The notes below the pieces were generated by a model. It was not told the origin of the DNA. It ran no database searches and worked only from the letters and a program-made list of their open reading frames with translations. 64,000 nt of DNA. Source: Geminocystis sp. NIES-3709 (GTDB lineage: Bacteria; Cyanobacteriota; Cyanobacteriia; Cyanobacteriales; Cyanobacteriaceae). Below, in pieces: positions 18,063 through 26,882 of the stretch. Position 1 is the first letter of the stretch; each line of letters begins with the position of its first letter. A program made the position numbers and the translations under genes. The stretch lies in assembly GCF_001548115.1 (NCBI RefSeq), contig NZ_AP014821.1, positions 558,001-622,000 on the forward strand. Direction: 5' to 3'.

Positions 18063-19952
18063 ATGTATCAAATTCAAGCTAGAAAAAGAAAAACCACAGC
18101 TTCCGAAAAACCTACAGTTATTCTTCCAGAAAGAAATAAAAATAAAAAACCGACTTTAAAAATAATTCCTCTCGGTGGTTTACATGAAATAGGAAAAAAT
18201 ACTTGCATCTATGAATATGAAGATGAACTTATTTTAGTTGATGCTGGTATCGGTTTCCCTACAGATGGAATGCACGGTATTAATGTTGTTTTACCTGATA
18301 TGACTTATCTGAAAGAAAATCAGCACAAAATTAAAGCTATGGTAGCAACTCATGGTCACGAAGATCATATCGGTGGTATTCCTTATCATCTTAAGCAGAT
18401 AGACACTCCGATTATTTATGGCCCTCGTTTGGCTATGTCTCTATTGCGTGATAAATTAGAGGAAACGGGATTACAAGATCGCACAATCATTAAATCTGTT
18501 TCACCCCGTGATGTTGTTAAAATTGGTAAACATTTTCGAGTTGAGTTTATTCGCAATACACACTCGATCGCTGATAGTTTTACCCTTGCGATTCATACTC
18601 CTATCGGTGTTTTAATTCATACGGGAGATTATAAAGTAGATCATACCCCTGTAGATGGAGAATATTTCGATTTTCACCGTTTAGCAGAATTAGGACAAGA
18701 GGGCATATTATGTTTACTGGGAGATTCGACTAACTCAGAAGTACCGGGTTTTACACCTTCGGAAAGATCCGTTTATCCCGGTTTGGAAAAGGTTTTTAAC
18801 CAAGCTAAAGGACGATTGATGGTGACAACTTTTTCTACTTCTGTACATCGGATTAATATGTTGCTAGAGTTAGCGATGCAGTATAATCGTAAAGTAGGAG
18901 TAGTGGGTCGATCGATGTTAAACGTTATTGCTCATGCTCGTAATTTAGGTTACATTAAATGTCCCGATAATTTATTTGTACCGTTGCGTAATTTAGGTAG
19001 TCTACCAGAAAATGAGGTATTAATTCTCTGTACTGGTTCTCAGGGAGAAAAATTCGCCGCCATGACGAGAATTTCTAAGGGTGAACATCGTCAGGTTAAA
19101 ATCCGTCCAGGTGATACTATTATTTTCTCGGCTAATCCTATTCCGGGTAATACTATTGCTGTCGTTAATACTATTGATCGACTGATGATGCAAGGCGCGA
19201 ACGTAGTTTATGGTAAACAAGCGAATGTACACGTTTCTGGCCATGGTTGTCAAGAAGACCAAAAATTAATTTTATCTCTTGCTAGACCGAAATTTTTTGT
19301 ACCGGTACATGGTGAGCATAGAATGTTAGTACAACACTCAAAAACTGCCCAAAGTGTTGGTATTCCTGCGGAAAATATTGTTATTATCCAAAACGGTGAC
19401 ACGATCGAATTAACGGCAGATAGTATTAGTAAGGGTGAAAAAGTTCCTTCGGGTATTCAATTAGTCGATACTGCTGGAGTGGTTCATGATAACGTAATGG
19501 AAGAACGTCAACGTCTAGCTGAAGATGGAGTTATTACCATTGCCGCTAGTGTTGATAATCAAGGACGTTTATTGACACAACCACAAATCAATTTACGGGG
19601 TGTTGTCTGCAAAATTGAAGTTTCAACTCTTGAGCGTATGATTATTCGTACAGTGGATAAAACCATTGGCGATCGTTTGAAAAGTAGTTTACTATTAAAT
19701 GGTCATGATCAAGTCAATTGGACGAGTATTCGTATCGATGTTGAAACCAATTTAGAGCGTTTAATTCAAAGAGAATTAAATAGTGAATCTCTAGTGATTT
19801 TTATGCTACAGGTTCAAGAAAATACATCAAAAACTGTCACGAACAATAATAATGGTAATAACAATGTTACTAATATTGATAGTGAAGAAGAGGAAGAAGA
19901 AACTGACGGAAAATTTACTCGCCGTCGTCGTAAGACAACTGTTTCAGTTTAA
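18063..19952 (+). CDS. rnj: Ribonuclease J
   Basis: Metallo-beta-lactamase/beta-CASP nuclease with 5'-3' exo and endo activity on RNA. The 629-residue protein has the zinc motif ATHGHEDHIGG (about residues 95-105), HTGDYKVDH, and the beta-CASP motifs with ANPIPGN and PVHGEHRML. The C-terminal ~50 residues are an acidic run (SEEEEEETDG) followed by a basic tail (KFTRRRRKTTVSV), which may contact RNA or a partner. The N-terminal ~30 basic residues before PTLKIIPLGG are also an extension. It is third in the asd-dapA-rnj series. Confidence 0.95.
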   Translation: MYQIQARKRKTTASEKPTVILPERNKNKKPTLKIIPLGGLHEIGKNTCIYEYEDELILVDAGIGFPTDGMHGINVVLPDMTYLKENQHKIKAMVATHGHEDHIGGIPYHLKQIDTPIIYGPRLAMSLLRDKLEETGLQDRTIIKSVSPRDVVKIGKHFRVEFIRNTHSIADSFTLAIHTPIGVLIHTGDYKVDHTPVDGEYFDFHRLAELGQEGILCLLGDSTNSEVPGFTPSERSVYPGLEKVFNQAKGRLMVTTFSTSVHRINMLLELAMQYNRKVGVVGRSMLNVIAHARNLGYIKCPDNLFVPLRNLGSLPENEVLILCTGSQGEKFAAMTRISKGEHRQVKIRPGDTIIFSANPIPGNTIAVVNTIDRLMMQGANVVYGKQANVHVSGHGCQEDQKLILSLARPKFFVPVHGEHRMLVQHSKTAQSVGIPAENIVIIQNGDTIELTADSISKGEKVPSGIQLVDTAGVVHDNVMEERQRLAEDGVITIAASVDNQGRLLTQPQINLRGVVCKIEVSTLERMIIRTVDKTIGDRLKSSLLLNGHDQVNWTSIRIDVETNLERLIQRELNSESLVIFMLQVQENTSKTVTNNNNGNNNVTNIDSEEEEEETDGKFTRRRRKTTVSV

Positions 19953-20011
19953 TTTGAAAATCATAGAGAAGACAGGAAAATTAAGAACGGAAAAAATTTA
20001 ATTGATTATTC

Positions 20012-20605
20012 TTAACTTATTTTTTCTCCACTTAAAATGAATACGGGTGCGATCGCAGCAAATACTTGACTTAATCCTCTTGTTTCCAGACGATTAATGG
20101 AAGATTGCACCACCTCAATATTACAAGCTCGTGATTGAGCTAAACCTTCCGAAAGTTGATAAAGATTTTCTAAATTACTTGCCATAGCTACTACCCTTCC
20201 TTGAGAAGGTAAATAATCCCATACTTTCAATAAAATATCTTTTACAGATTTTCCCCCTCCAATGACAATTCGATCGGGTTTAGGGGTTAAATTGGTAAAA
20301 CAATGAGGTGCATTTCCTTCTATTACTTCCACATTATTTACTTGAAAAAGATCACAATTTTTTTTAATTAAATTAGCAACATCAGGATCTCTTTCGATCG
20401 CAATAATTTTGGTATTAGGACATAATAATGCCATTTCGATCGAAATAGTCCCTGTACCTGCACCCACATCCCAAATAACAGAATTTTCTTCTAATCTTAA
20501 TGCAGATAAAATTAGTAACCTTACTTCTTTTTTTGTCAACGGAATACCGGGTAAACGCTCAAAAAGTTCATCAGGAATACCAGAAGTTTTATATTGCCAA
20601 ATCAT
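20012..20605 (-). CDS. cbiT: Precorrin-6B C15-methyltransferase (decarboxylating), CbiT type
   Basis: Methylates C15 and decarboxylates the precorrin ring in cobalamin synthesis. It is a 197-residue stand-alone CbiT domain with GIPLTKKEVRLLILS, SAM motif I WDVGAGTGTISIEMA (about residues 45-59), IAIERDPD and DRIVIGGGKS. The CbiE half is not fused and not adjacent. It diverges from ffh. No cobalamin riboswitch was recognised in the short upstream region. Confidence 0.9.
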   Translation of the reverse strand: MIWQYKTSGIPDELFERLPGIPLTKKEVRLLILSALRLEENSVIWDVGAGTGTISIEMALLCPNTKIIAIERDPDVANLIKKNCDLFQVNNVEVIEGNAPHCFTNLTPKPDRIVIGGGKSVKDILLKVWDYLPSQGRVVAMASNLENLYQLSEGLAQSRACNIEVVQSSINRLETRGLSQVFAAIAPVFILSGEKIS

Positions 20606-20647
20606 ACTTTAAAAAAAATTATTAATATATAGTTATCCTAAATCATT

Positions 20648-20675
20648 TTTTTAATTGTGCATTCTCCATTGTCAA
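20648..20675. repeat. Degenerate heptamer repeat in the cbiT-ffh promoter gap
   Basis: Units ATTGTGC, ATTCTCC, ATTGTCA, ATTCGAC. The 7-bp spacing of ATT is the only conserved feature. Confidence 0.5.
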
Positions 20676-20731
20676 TTCGACCTTCTGTTATAGTTATTAT
20701 TGTGAATATTATAATTTTTATAAGATAAGTT

Positions 20732-22174
20732 ATGTTTGATGCTTTAGCAGAACGTTTAGAAGATACATGGAAAAAATTACGGGGACAAGGTAAGATAAGC
20801 TCGTCAAATATTCAAGATGCACTACAAGAAGTGAGACGAGCGTTATTAGAAGCTGATGTAAATTTTCAGGTTGTAAAGGGTTTTGTTGCAGAAGTTGAAA
20901 AAAAAGCCCTTGGTGCAGAAGTTATATCTGGAGTAAATCCCCAACAGCAGTTTATTAAAATTGTTTATGATGAATTAGTTAAGGTGATGGGAGAAAGTAA
21001 TGTCCCCCTTGCTAAAGCAGAAAAATCTCCGACGGTTATTTTAATGGCAGGGTTACAAGGTGCTGGTAAAACCACTGCTACCGCTAAACTTGCTCTTTAT
21101 CTCAAAAAACAACAACGAAGTTGTTTAATGGTGGCGACAGACGTATATAGACCAGCAGCGATCGATCAGTTGATTACATTAGGAAAACAAATTTCTATTC
21201 CTGTATTTGAGTTAGGAAAAGATGCAAATCCCGTAGAAATTGCCCGTCAAGGTATCGCTCAAGGTAAAGAGCAAGGTTTTGACACGGTTATTATCGATAC
21301 AGCAGGGCGTTTGCAAATCGATCGAGATATGATGGCAGAATTAGCCCAAATTAAAGAAGTTGTTCAACCTCACGAAATCCTATTAGTGGTGGATTCCATG
21401 ACGGGGCAAGAAGCGGCTAACGTTACCCGAACTTTCCATGAAGAAATAGGGGTAACAGGAGCGATTCTCACTAAAATGGACGGGGATAGTAGAGGGGGCG
21501 CGGCTTTATCTGTGCGTACCATTTCTGGGCAACCCATTAAATTTATTGGGGTAGGGGAAAAAGTCGAAGCCCTAGAACCCTTTTACCCCGAGCGAATGGC
21601 ATCCCGTATCCTTAATATGGGGGATATTGTCACTCTTGTAGAAAAAGCACAGGAAGAATTAGACATTGCCGATGTCGAAAAAATGCAGACAAAGATGATG
21701 GAAGCTCGATTCGACTTCAACGACTTTTTAAAACAAATGCGCCTATTAAAAAATATGGGATCATTTGCAGGGGTGATGAAACTAATACCGGGGATGAACA
21801 AATTAGGTGCAGGAGCGTTAGAACAAGGAGAAGTACAACTAAAACGCACAGAATCCATGATTAACTCCATGACAAAAGAAGAAAGAGCAAATCCTCAACT
21901 TTTAGCCCAATCACCTAGCCGTCGTCGTCGAGTAGCTAAAGGTTCAGGCCATGAAGAAAAAGATATTTCCCGTCTAGTCAGCGATTTCACTCGGATGCGC
22001 ACTATGATGCAACAAATGAGCATGGGAGGAGGTTTACCCGGTATGGGTGGTATGCCCGGAATGGGGGGTTTAGGAGGATTATTAGGGGGAGGTAATCGCC
22101 CCGGAAATCGAAATCAAGGCACTCCGAAAAAACCGAAAAAAGTCAAGAAAAAAAGAGGTTTTGCCGATCTTTAA
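20732..22174 (+). CDS. ffh: Signal recognition particle protein Ffh (SRP54)
   Basis: GTPase that binds the signal peptide and 4.5S RNA to deliver nascent membrane and secretory proteins. The 480-residue protein has the N domain, then GTPase motifs G1 AGLQGAGKTT, DTAGRLQID, TKMDGDSRGG and the linker FIGVGEKVEALEPFYPER. The M domain contains the RNA-binding helix region around SRRRRVAKGSG. The C-terminus has a Met/Gly-rich stretch (repeated GMGG) and a basic tail KKPKKVKKKRGF. Length and order are normal. Confidence 0.97.
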   Translation: MFDALAERLEDTWKKLRGQGKISSSNIQDALQEVRRALLEADVNFQVVKGFVAEVEKKALGAEVISGVNPQQQFIKIVYDELVKVMGESNVPLAKAEKSPTVILMAGLQGAGKTTATAKLALYLKKQQRSCLMVATDVYRPAAIDQLITLGKQISIPVFELGKDANPVEIARQGIAQGKEQGFDTVIIDTAGRLQIDRDMMAELAQIKEVVQPHEILLVVDSMTGQEAANVTRTFHEEIGVTGAILTKMDGDSRGGAALSVRTISGQPIKFIGVGEKVEALEPFYPERMASRILNMGDIVTLVEKAQEELDIADVEKMQTKMMEARFDFNDFLKQMRLLKNMGSFAGVMKLIPGMNKLGAGALEQGEVQLKRTESMINSMTKEERANPQLLAQSPSRRRRVAKGSGHEEKDISRLVSDFTRMRTMMQQMSMGGGLPGMGGMPGMGGLGGLLGGGNRPGNRNQGTPKKPKKVKKKRGFADL

Positions 22175-22207
22175 CCATGAGATTATCTTCGTTAAACTTT
22201 GATAATT

Positions 22208-23566
22208 TTACCTTTGCTCTTTAATAAATCCTAATTGTTTTTCCTCTAATAATTGAGCGATCGCATTTGATAAAAGAGTGATTAAAGTCGGGGGAAAAAG
22301 AGATAAAAAATCTTCCCGACTAAGAAGATTATTAAAAAAAAGATAACATTGAGATTGGTATTTAATGACTTCTTCAAAAGAAAGATAATTAACAATAAAA
22401 GTAGAAAAAAGAGAATGATTAGTGGGAGAAAACAAATTTCTCTGAAATTGAAAATTCAATAAATCAAGAATTAATTTTTCTTGCTCATTATGAATTTTAC
22501 AAGGAGAAAAAGATGGAAGAAAATCAAAAATAGAAGAGTGAGGGTGATTTTCCTCGGAAAAACCCCATAAAAAAGCTAAAGGAATATTTGGCAACAAATG
22601 AGAAGATAATGCCTCTAAAATACTAATACCGACAAGTTTAACGGCTAAGTATAACCTAGCAATATTAAGGTTATTTTCACACCTATTAATTAACTCTTGA
22701 AAAGTTTCGATATTCGGTTCATTTTGATATTGGTGAAAAATTAATTCAGGGGAAATAAAATTAATAAATTTAGTGGTATTAACTAGGGCAAAACGATAAT
22801 CTTTAACGGTATATTTAAGAGTGTCATTTAAAGAGTGATTCGTTTCGGGCAATAGTAACCATGTATTGTTAATAAAATCTGTCACATCAGAGGCAGCAAA
22901 ACCACTAACATCAAGATTAGCCAATTTTACAGCCTGTTCGATCGTAATAATAATTTCTTCTGAAGTTAAATCTAAATTAAATTTTTGATTAACTTTTTCT
23001 AAACGTTTTTGAAGTTCTAAAGGAATAGTTGTATTATCATTTTTACACTGGCGAAAAGGGATAGTTAATTCAATAATTGTGACTATGCGAGTGATAACAG
23101 ATAAGGGTAAATCAGATTCTAAAATTTTAGCCGCAATTAAAGCACTTAAAAACTCATTTTGTCCTTTGGATGGTAGTAAATTATCCCCTAAATTAAGATC
23201 GAAAATTTCTAAAACTATAGAAAAACAATGATCATCTTCTAATAATTTAGATTTGATATAAAAATTGTTTTCCTTTTGATAAATAAAAAGATTCAGATAA
23301 GGAGTTAAATTGAAAGGAATTATTTGATCTACTTGTAAATAAATTAAATCATGAAATAATCCTGCTAAAGTTATTAATGGATCTCCAGTATTTGATACCA
23401 TCAGAATATGCTCAAAAGTATGAAAGTTACGCCATTTTCCTGACATTCCTTCAATTATTAACCCTGCTATTTTCCAGATTTTATCCTCCGTCAAAGAAAA
23501 ACCTAATTCTGTGATGGCAGATTTTAATATTTGACGACACTGAAGGAGATAATCTGGTTGATTCAT
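22208..23566 (-). CDS. HD-domain-like protein, function unknown
   Basis: A 452-residue protein. Residues 42-80 show RNFHTFEHI followed by LFHDLIY, which resembles the metal-binding His and HD motifs of HD phosphohydrolases. The remainder is rich in Leu, Asn and Phe without a recognised domain, and no membrane segment is convincing. Cyanobacterial homologues are likely but the substrate is unknown. It is convergent with ffh, 33 bp apart. The HD call rests on two short motifs. Confidence 0.55.
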   Translation of the reverse strand: MNQPDYLLQCRQILKSAITELGFSLTEDKIWKIAGLIIEGMSGKWRNFHTFEHILMVSNTGDPLITLAGLFHDLIYLQVDQIIPFNLTPYLNLFIYQKENNFYIKSKLLEDDHCFSIVLEIFDLNLGDNLLPSKGQNEFLSALIAAKILESDLPLSVITRIVTIIELTIPFRQCKNDNTTIPLELQKRLEKVNQKFNLDLTSEEIIITIEQAVKLANLDVSGFAASDVTDFINNTWLLLPETNHSLNDTLKYTVKDYRFALVNTTKFINFISPELIFHQYQNEPNIETFQELINRCENNLNIARLYLAVKLVGISILEALSSHLLPNIPLAFLWGFSEENHPHSSIFDFLPSFSPCKIHNEQEKLILDLLNFQFQRNLFSPTNHSLFSTFIVNYLSFEEVIKYQSQCYLFFNNLLSREDFLSLFPPTLITLLSNAIAQLLEEKQLGFIKEQR

Positions 23567-23764
23567 GAGTGTGATTTATTCTGACTTTTTGATGAAAAAG
23601 AAAGATTTTCTACTATTACATCTTTCCGATAATTTAAGAAAGAAGAATGTTTTAATTAGAATCAAAATCTGTTGTCTCTTTGCTAGAAAAAAACTATCAT
23701 GAAGACAACAAGAGATAATATTTTTATTGAAAATCTACTCTTTTACATGATAAGTAATATTTGT

Positions 23765-24157
23765 CTATTGTTCAAATAAAATCCCTTCAAAACAACTTTC
23801 TCCTACTTCTCTTAATTCTTTTGCTACTTTTGAATCACTATCAGCTTTTTTCGTCAATTCTTTAAATTTATCGGTTGTATAGCGTTTTCTAAATTCCTTG
23901 ATACTGCAATCGCAAACACTTTTGGCTGCATCCGCAGGTAATCCTTCTTTTTGCGATCGAACTAAACATTCTTGTTTATAATTACACCATGTAGAAGCAT
24001 GATCAGCTTTTAAACCTTCTTTCACCAATCCTTCAACACATTGTTGCTGATCAAAAATAGGTTTTGCTGATTGGGCAAAGGATGGAGAAGATAAAAGAGA
24101 AAGTGAAAAACTGATAATAGAAAAGTTGATAAAAGTCAAAAAACGTTTAGATTTCAT
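23765..24157 (-). CDS. Small exported cysteine-containing protein
   Basis: A 130-residue protein of unknown function. It has a signal peptide of ~28 residues (SLSLLSSPSFAQSA) and a mature part with cysteines in QQCVEG, STWCNYKQECL, SVCDCSIKEF and ESCFEG. Two halves share a [K/E]EGL.AD[H/A]A motif (VKEGLKADHAS and QKEGLPADAAK), suggesting an internal duplication. It is likely periplasmic with disulfides. The next gene upstream is another small exported protein. Confidence 0.55.
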   Translation of the reverse strand: MKSKRFLTFINFSIISFSLSLLSSPSFAQSAKPIFDQQQCVEGLVKEGLKADHASTWCNYKQECLVRSQKEGLPADAAKSVCDCSIKEFRKRYTTDKFKELTKKADSDSKVAKELREVGESCFEGILFEQ

Positions 24158-24310
24158 GGTTGATAATTTGCCTCTAATTAATTAATAAATAGCATATATG
24201 GACTAAGACGAAATATAGTAAAAAAAGTTCCATTTATTAAAAAATTAAAGGAACTAATAAAAAACAATTCAAATTAAGTAATAGAAATTAATAAAAAAAT
24301 AATATTGTTA

Positions 24311-24658
24311 TTACTGTTGTTCAATTTTAATCTCATCATTGGGAGATTCTGGCACATTATTTTCCATTTCAGTAACAGTATCAGGAATTTCTTTAATAGG
24401 AGATTCTTCAGAATTTTTGATTTCCAATTGTGATTCTAAATTCTCTTCTTTAAGTGTATTTTGTTCTTCTAATTGTCTGATATTTTCTTGTTGAATTTCT
24501 TGGATTTGTTGCTCCATTACTTGATTTCCTCGATCGAAAAATTGTTGGGAATCTTGTCCTCTCAATTGAGCCAAGGCAGGATTATTAGAAGAATTAAATA
24601 CCACCACTGAAATCGGAGTAACACATACGATCGATAGCAACTTATAAGGTGTTTTCAT
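24311..24658 (-). CDS. Small exported Glu/Gln-rich protein
   Basis: A 115-residue protein of unknown function. It has a signal-like N-terminus (residues 7-31, to PALAQ) and then a charged, Gln/Glu-rich mature part predicted to be helical or disordered (QQFFDRGNQVMEQQIQEIQQ, then EEQNTLKEENLESQL). No cysteine or enzymatic motif is visible. It lies 153 bp upstream of the cysteine-containing exported protein on the same strand. It is probably real because it has a signal peptide and consistent codon use. Confidence 0.45.
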   Translation of the reverse strand: MKTPYKLLSIVCVTPISVVVFNSSNNPALAQLRGQDSQQFFDRGNQVMEQQIQEIQQENIRQLEEQNTLKEENLESQLEIKNSEESPIKEIPDTVTEMENNVPESPNDEIKIEQQ

Positions 24659-24993
24659 ATTCCCTCTTAGTAGTCAAATATTCCTAATACTATTATAACC
24701 TCATTCTAACTGGGAGTTTCATCTTCTGTGTCTTTTTTCTCTTAGCTTGATTAATATATGTATTTTATTTAGTTACTAATTTATTGTGAATTGTTACGTT
24801 TCTTTACAAAAAAAGCAAAAAATTGTAAAAAAATCGAGAAAAACCAGAATTTTTAATCATTTCAGCGATTAATCATGTAATATCAGATCTAGTGTTAAAA
24901 ACAGTAAAACAATGAGTTGATGGCAATTTCAGCTAATTAGGATCATTAACTCTATTTTCATGACCATAACGTTAAACAATTGGAGATCAATTT
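24659..24993. other. Divergent promoter region upstream of hup
   Basis: 335 bp between a small exported-protein gene and hup. It contains a candidate RpaB-type site (24793-24810) and several A/T tracts (for example around 24810-24840) that could bend DNA. No reading frame with coding character is seen. Confidence 0.5.
24793..24810 (+). promoter_or_regulatory. Candidate HLR1-like element (RpaB site)
   Basis: GTTACGTT-TC-TTTACAAA is a direct repeat of the (G/T)TTACA type with a 2-bp spacer, one base off the published HLR1 consensus. It lies ~184 bp upstream of hup and ~135 bp upstream of the divergent gene. It is only a sequence match. Confidence 0.3.
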
Positions 24994-25278
24994 ATGAACA
25001 AAGGTGAATTAGTAGATGCAGTATCAGCTAAGGCTGATGTAACCAAAAAACAGGCAGATGCCGTCATTAGTGCTACCGTAGAAGCCATTATGGAAGCCGT
25101 ATCTTCTGGAGATAAAGTTACTCTAGTTGGTTTTGGCTCATTTGAAAGTCGGGAGAGAAAAGCACGGGAAGGGCGTAACCCCAAAACTGGTGAAAAAATG
25201 GACATTCCGGCGACTAAAGTACCAGCTTTTTCTGCGGGTAAACTTTTCAAAGAGAGAGTTGCACCTCCTAAAGCCTAG
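24994..25278 (+). CDS. hup: Nucleoid protein HU
   Basis: A 94-residue DNA-bending HU-family protein. It begins MNKGELVDAVSAKADVTKKQ and has the HU signature GFGSFESRERKAREGRNPKT with the DNA-contacting arm, then IPATKVPAFSAGKLFKE. A GGAG SD lies 12 bases before the ATG. A weak terminator-like stem follows at 25289. It is a housekeeping gene with normal length. Confidence 0.96.
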   Translation: MNKGELVDAVSAKADVTKKQADAVISATVEAIMEAVSSGDKVTLVGFGSFESRERKAREGRNPKTGEKMDIPATKVPAFSAGKLFKERVAPPKA

Positions 25279-25288
25279 TTTTCTGCAT

Positions 25289-25324
25289 AATCGGCAAAGA
25301 TCACTCATTTTGGGCTGATTTTTG
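25289..25324 (+). terminator. Possible weak terminator after hup
   Basis: AATCGGC pairs with GCTGATT (one G-T pair) across an 18-base loop and is followed by TTT. The downstream aminotransferase start lies only 26 bp further, so read-through is possible. Confidence 0.3.
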
Positions 25325-25349
25325 CTCCAATTTACTATTTTTACCCTAT

Positions 25350-26402
25350 TTGATTAGACCAACTCACGGAGGCAATGTGGATTGGGCAGTGACTCTCATT
25401 AACTGCTCCCCGTCTGCTGTGCTTGATTTTTCTGCTAGTATTAATCCTTTAGGGCCTCCGGAGAAGGCGATCGAAGCTATAATTAAAGGTATAAAAGAAT
25501 TAGATCATTATCCGAACCCTGATTATCCTCAATTTCGTCTAGGGATTGCAAAACACCACCAAATAGATCAAGATTTGGTATTGCCTAGTAATGGGGCGGC
25601 GGAGTTATTAACATGGATAGCATGGGAAGCCCATGATTTAGAAGGAGTTATGCTTCCTTCTCCTTGTTTTGCCGACTATAGACGAGCATTAAACACTTTC
25701 AATATTCCTTGTAAATTCTATGATTTAGAACAATTAGAAACGGGATTAAGTAAGGGTTACAATGGGGCTTTACTAATTAATAATCCCCATAATCCCACGG
25801 GTAAACTTTGGCAGAAAAAGACACTGTTACCCTATTTACAAAAATTTCGTCTCGTAATTATTGATGAAGCCTTTATGGACTTTTTACTACCTAATGAGCA
25901 AGAAAGTTTAATTGATGTGGTAGAGGATCATGATAATTTAATTATATTACGATCGTTAACAAAATTTTACAGTTTGCCCGGACTTAGAATTGGTTATGGA
26001 GTGAGTAACCCTGATAGAATTAGAAAATGGCAAAAATGGCGAGATCCTTGGAGCGTCAATAACTTAGCCGCTATAGCAGGAGTAAAAGCCTTGAGTGACT
26101 TTGAGTTTCAGCAAAAAACATGGCAATGGTTAAAGCCAACACGGCAAAAACTAAGGGATGATTTGTCCCAAATTGAAGGGTTAAAACCCCTCCCTAGTAG
26201 TGCTAACTTTATGTTGGTAGAAACTAGAATTCCCAGTTCACAACTTCAGTTAGAATTACTCAAGCGAGAACAAATTTTGATTCGTGACTGTCTTAGTTTT
26301 CCCGAATTAGGAGAAAAATATTTTCGTGTTGCGGTGAAAAAACAAGAAGATAACCGCAAGTTAACTACGACTTTAGCAGATATATTAACTCCACAAATTT
26401 AA
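25350..26402 (+). CDS. PLP aminotransferase, CobC/HisC-like (threonine-phosphate decarboxylase)
   Basis: A 350-residue fold-type I PLP enzyme. The N-terminus PTHGGNVDWA and SINPLGPP match CobC/CobD threonine-phosphate decarboxylases, which supply aminopropanol phosphate for cobalamin. The PLP lysine lies in RSLTKFYSLPGLRIGYG; NNPHNPTG and FRVAVK are also conserved. The start is TTG: the frame is open upstream to 25272 but offers no other start codon. Histidinol-phosphate aminotransferase is the main alternative. The presence of cbiT 5 kb away fits a cobalamin role but is weak evidence. Confidence 0.8.
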   Translation: MIRPTHGGNVDWAVTLINCSPSAVLDFSASINPLGPPEKAIEAIIKGIKELDHYPNPDYPQFRLGIAKHHQIDQDLVLPSNGAAELLTWIAWEAHDLEGVMLPSPCFADYRRALNTFNIPCKFYDLEQLETGLSKGYNGALLINNPHNPTGKLWQKKTLLPYLQKFRLVIIDEAFMDFLLPNEQESLIDVVEDHDNLIILRSLTKFYSLPGLRIGYGVSNPDRIRKWQKWRDPWSVNNLAAIAGVKALSDFEFQQKTWQWLKPTRQKLRDDLSQIEGLKPLPSSANFMLVETRIPSSQLQLELLKREQILIRDCLSFPELGEKYFRVAVKKQEDNRKLTTTLADILTPQI

Positions 26403-26499
26403 AGACACGATCGAGTTTATATCTGACAAGTTTATTAAGTAATAAGAAAAGTAACAGGTTTTAGGTAATTATTCCTAATCCCGCCTTTCAAGTTATTAA

Positions 26500-26733
26500 T
26501 TAATCGTTATCCCAATTTTCACAGGCAATTAAATCTCCAATTTGATCTCTTAGTAGATAATCGCATTTTTCTAATTCACATTCTACACATACCCATTCCC
26601 GAGCGGGGATATATTGGCATAAAATATAAATTGGTTGATGACGGCTAACAGTGCCTTTATCCACTAAATGACGTACTTCATCTTTAATCATCTCAATGGA
26701 GTAATCCTGTGCAGTTTTCTCTAATGTTTTCAT
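26500..26733 (-). CDS. DUF4327 family protein
   Basis: A 77-residue cyanobacterial protein of unknown function. It matches the DUF4327 pattern: YSIEMIKDEVRHLVDKGTVSRHQPIYILCQYIPAREWVCVECELE near the middle (in two blocks at residues 11-35 and 36-56), ending acidic. Two cysteines lie in CVEC. It is cytoplasmic and stands alone between the aminotransferase and the GH3 gene. Its size and sequence are typical of the family. Confidence 0.8.
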   Translation of the reverse strand: MKTLEKTAQDYSIEMIKDEVRHLVDKGTVSRHQPIYILCQYIPAREWVCVECELEKCDYLLRDQIGDLIACENWDND

Positions 26734-26882
26734 CTGCTTTTCCCCATAAACTTTATTTGGTTATACTCAATATAGTCTAACTCATAGCGATCGTAAAGGA
26801 CTGCTTAATGTATCTTTAACTACATATTTATCAAAAAGTCTCAGTAATAACCCTTAAACTGCAAGGGTTTCTGTTAATTTTG

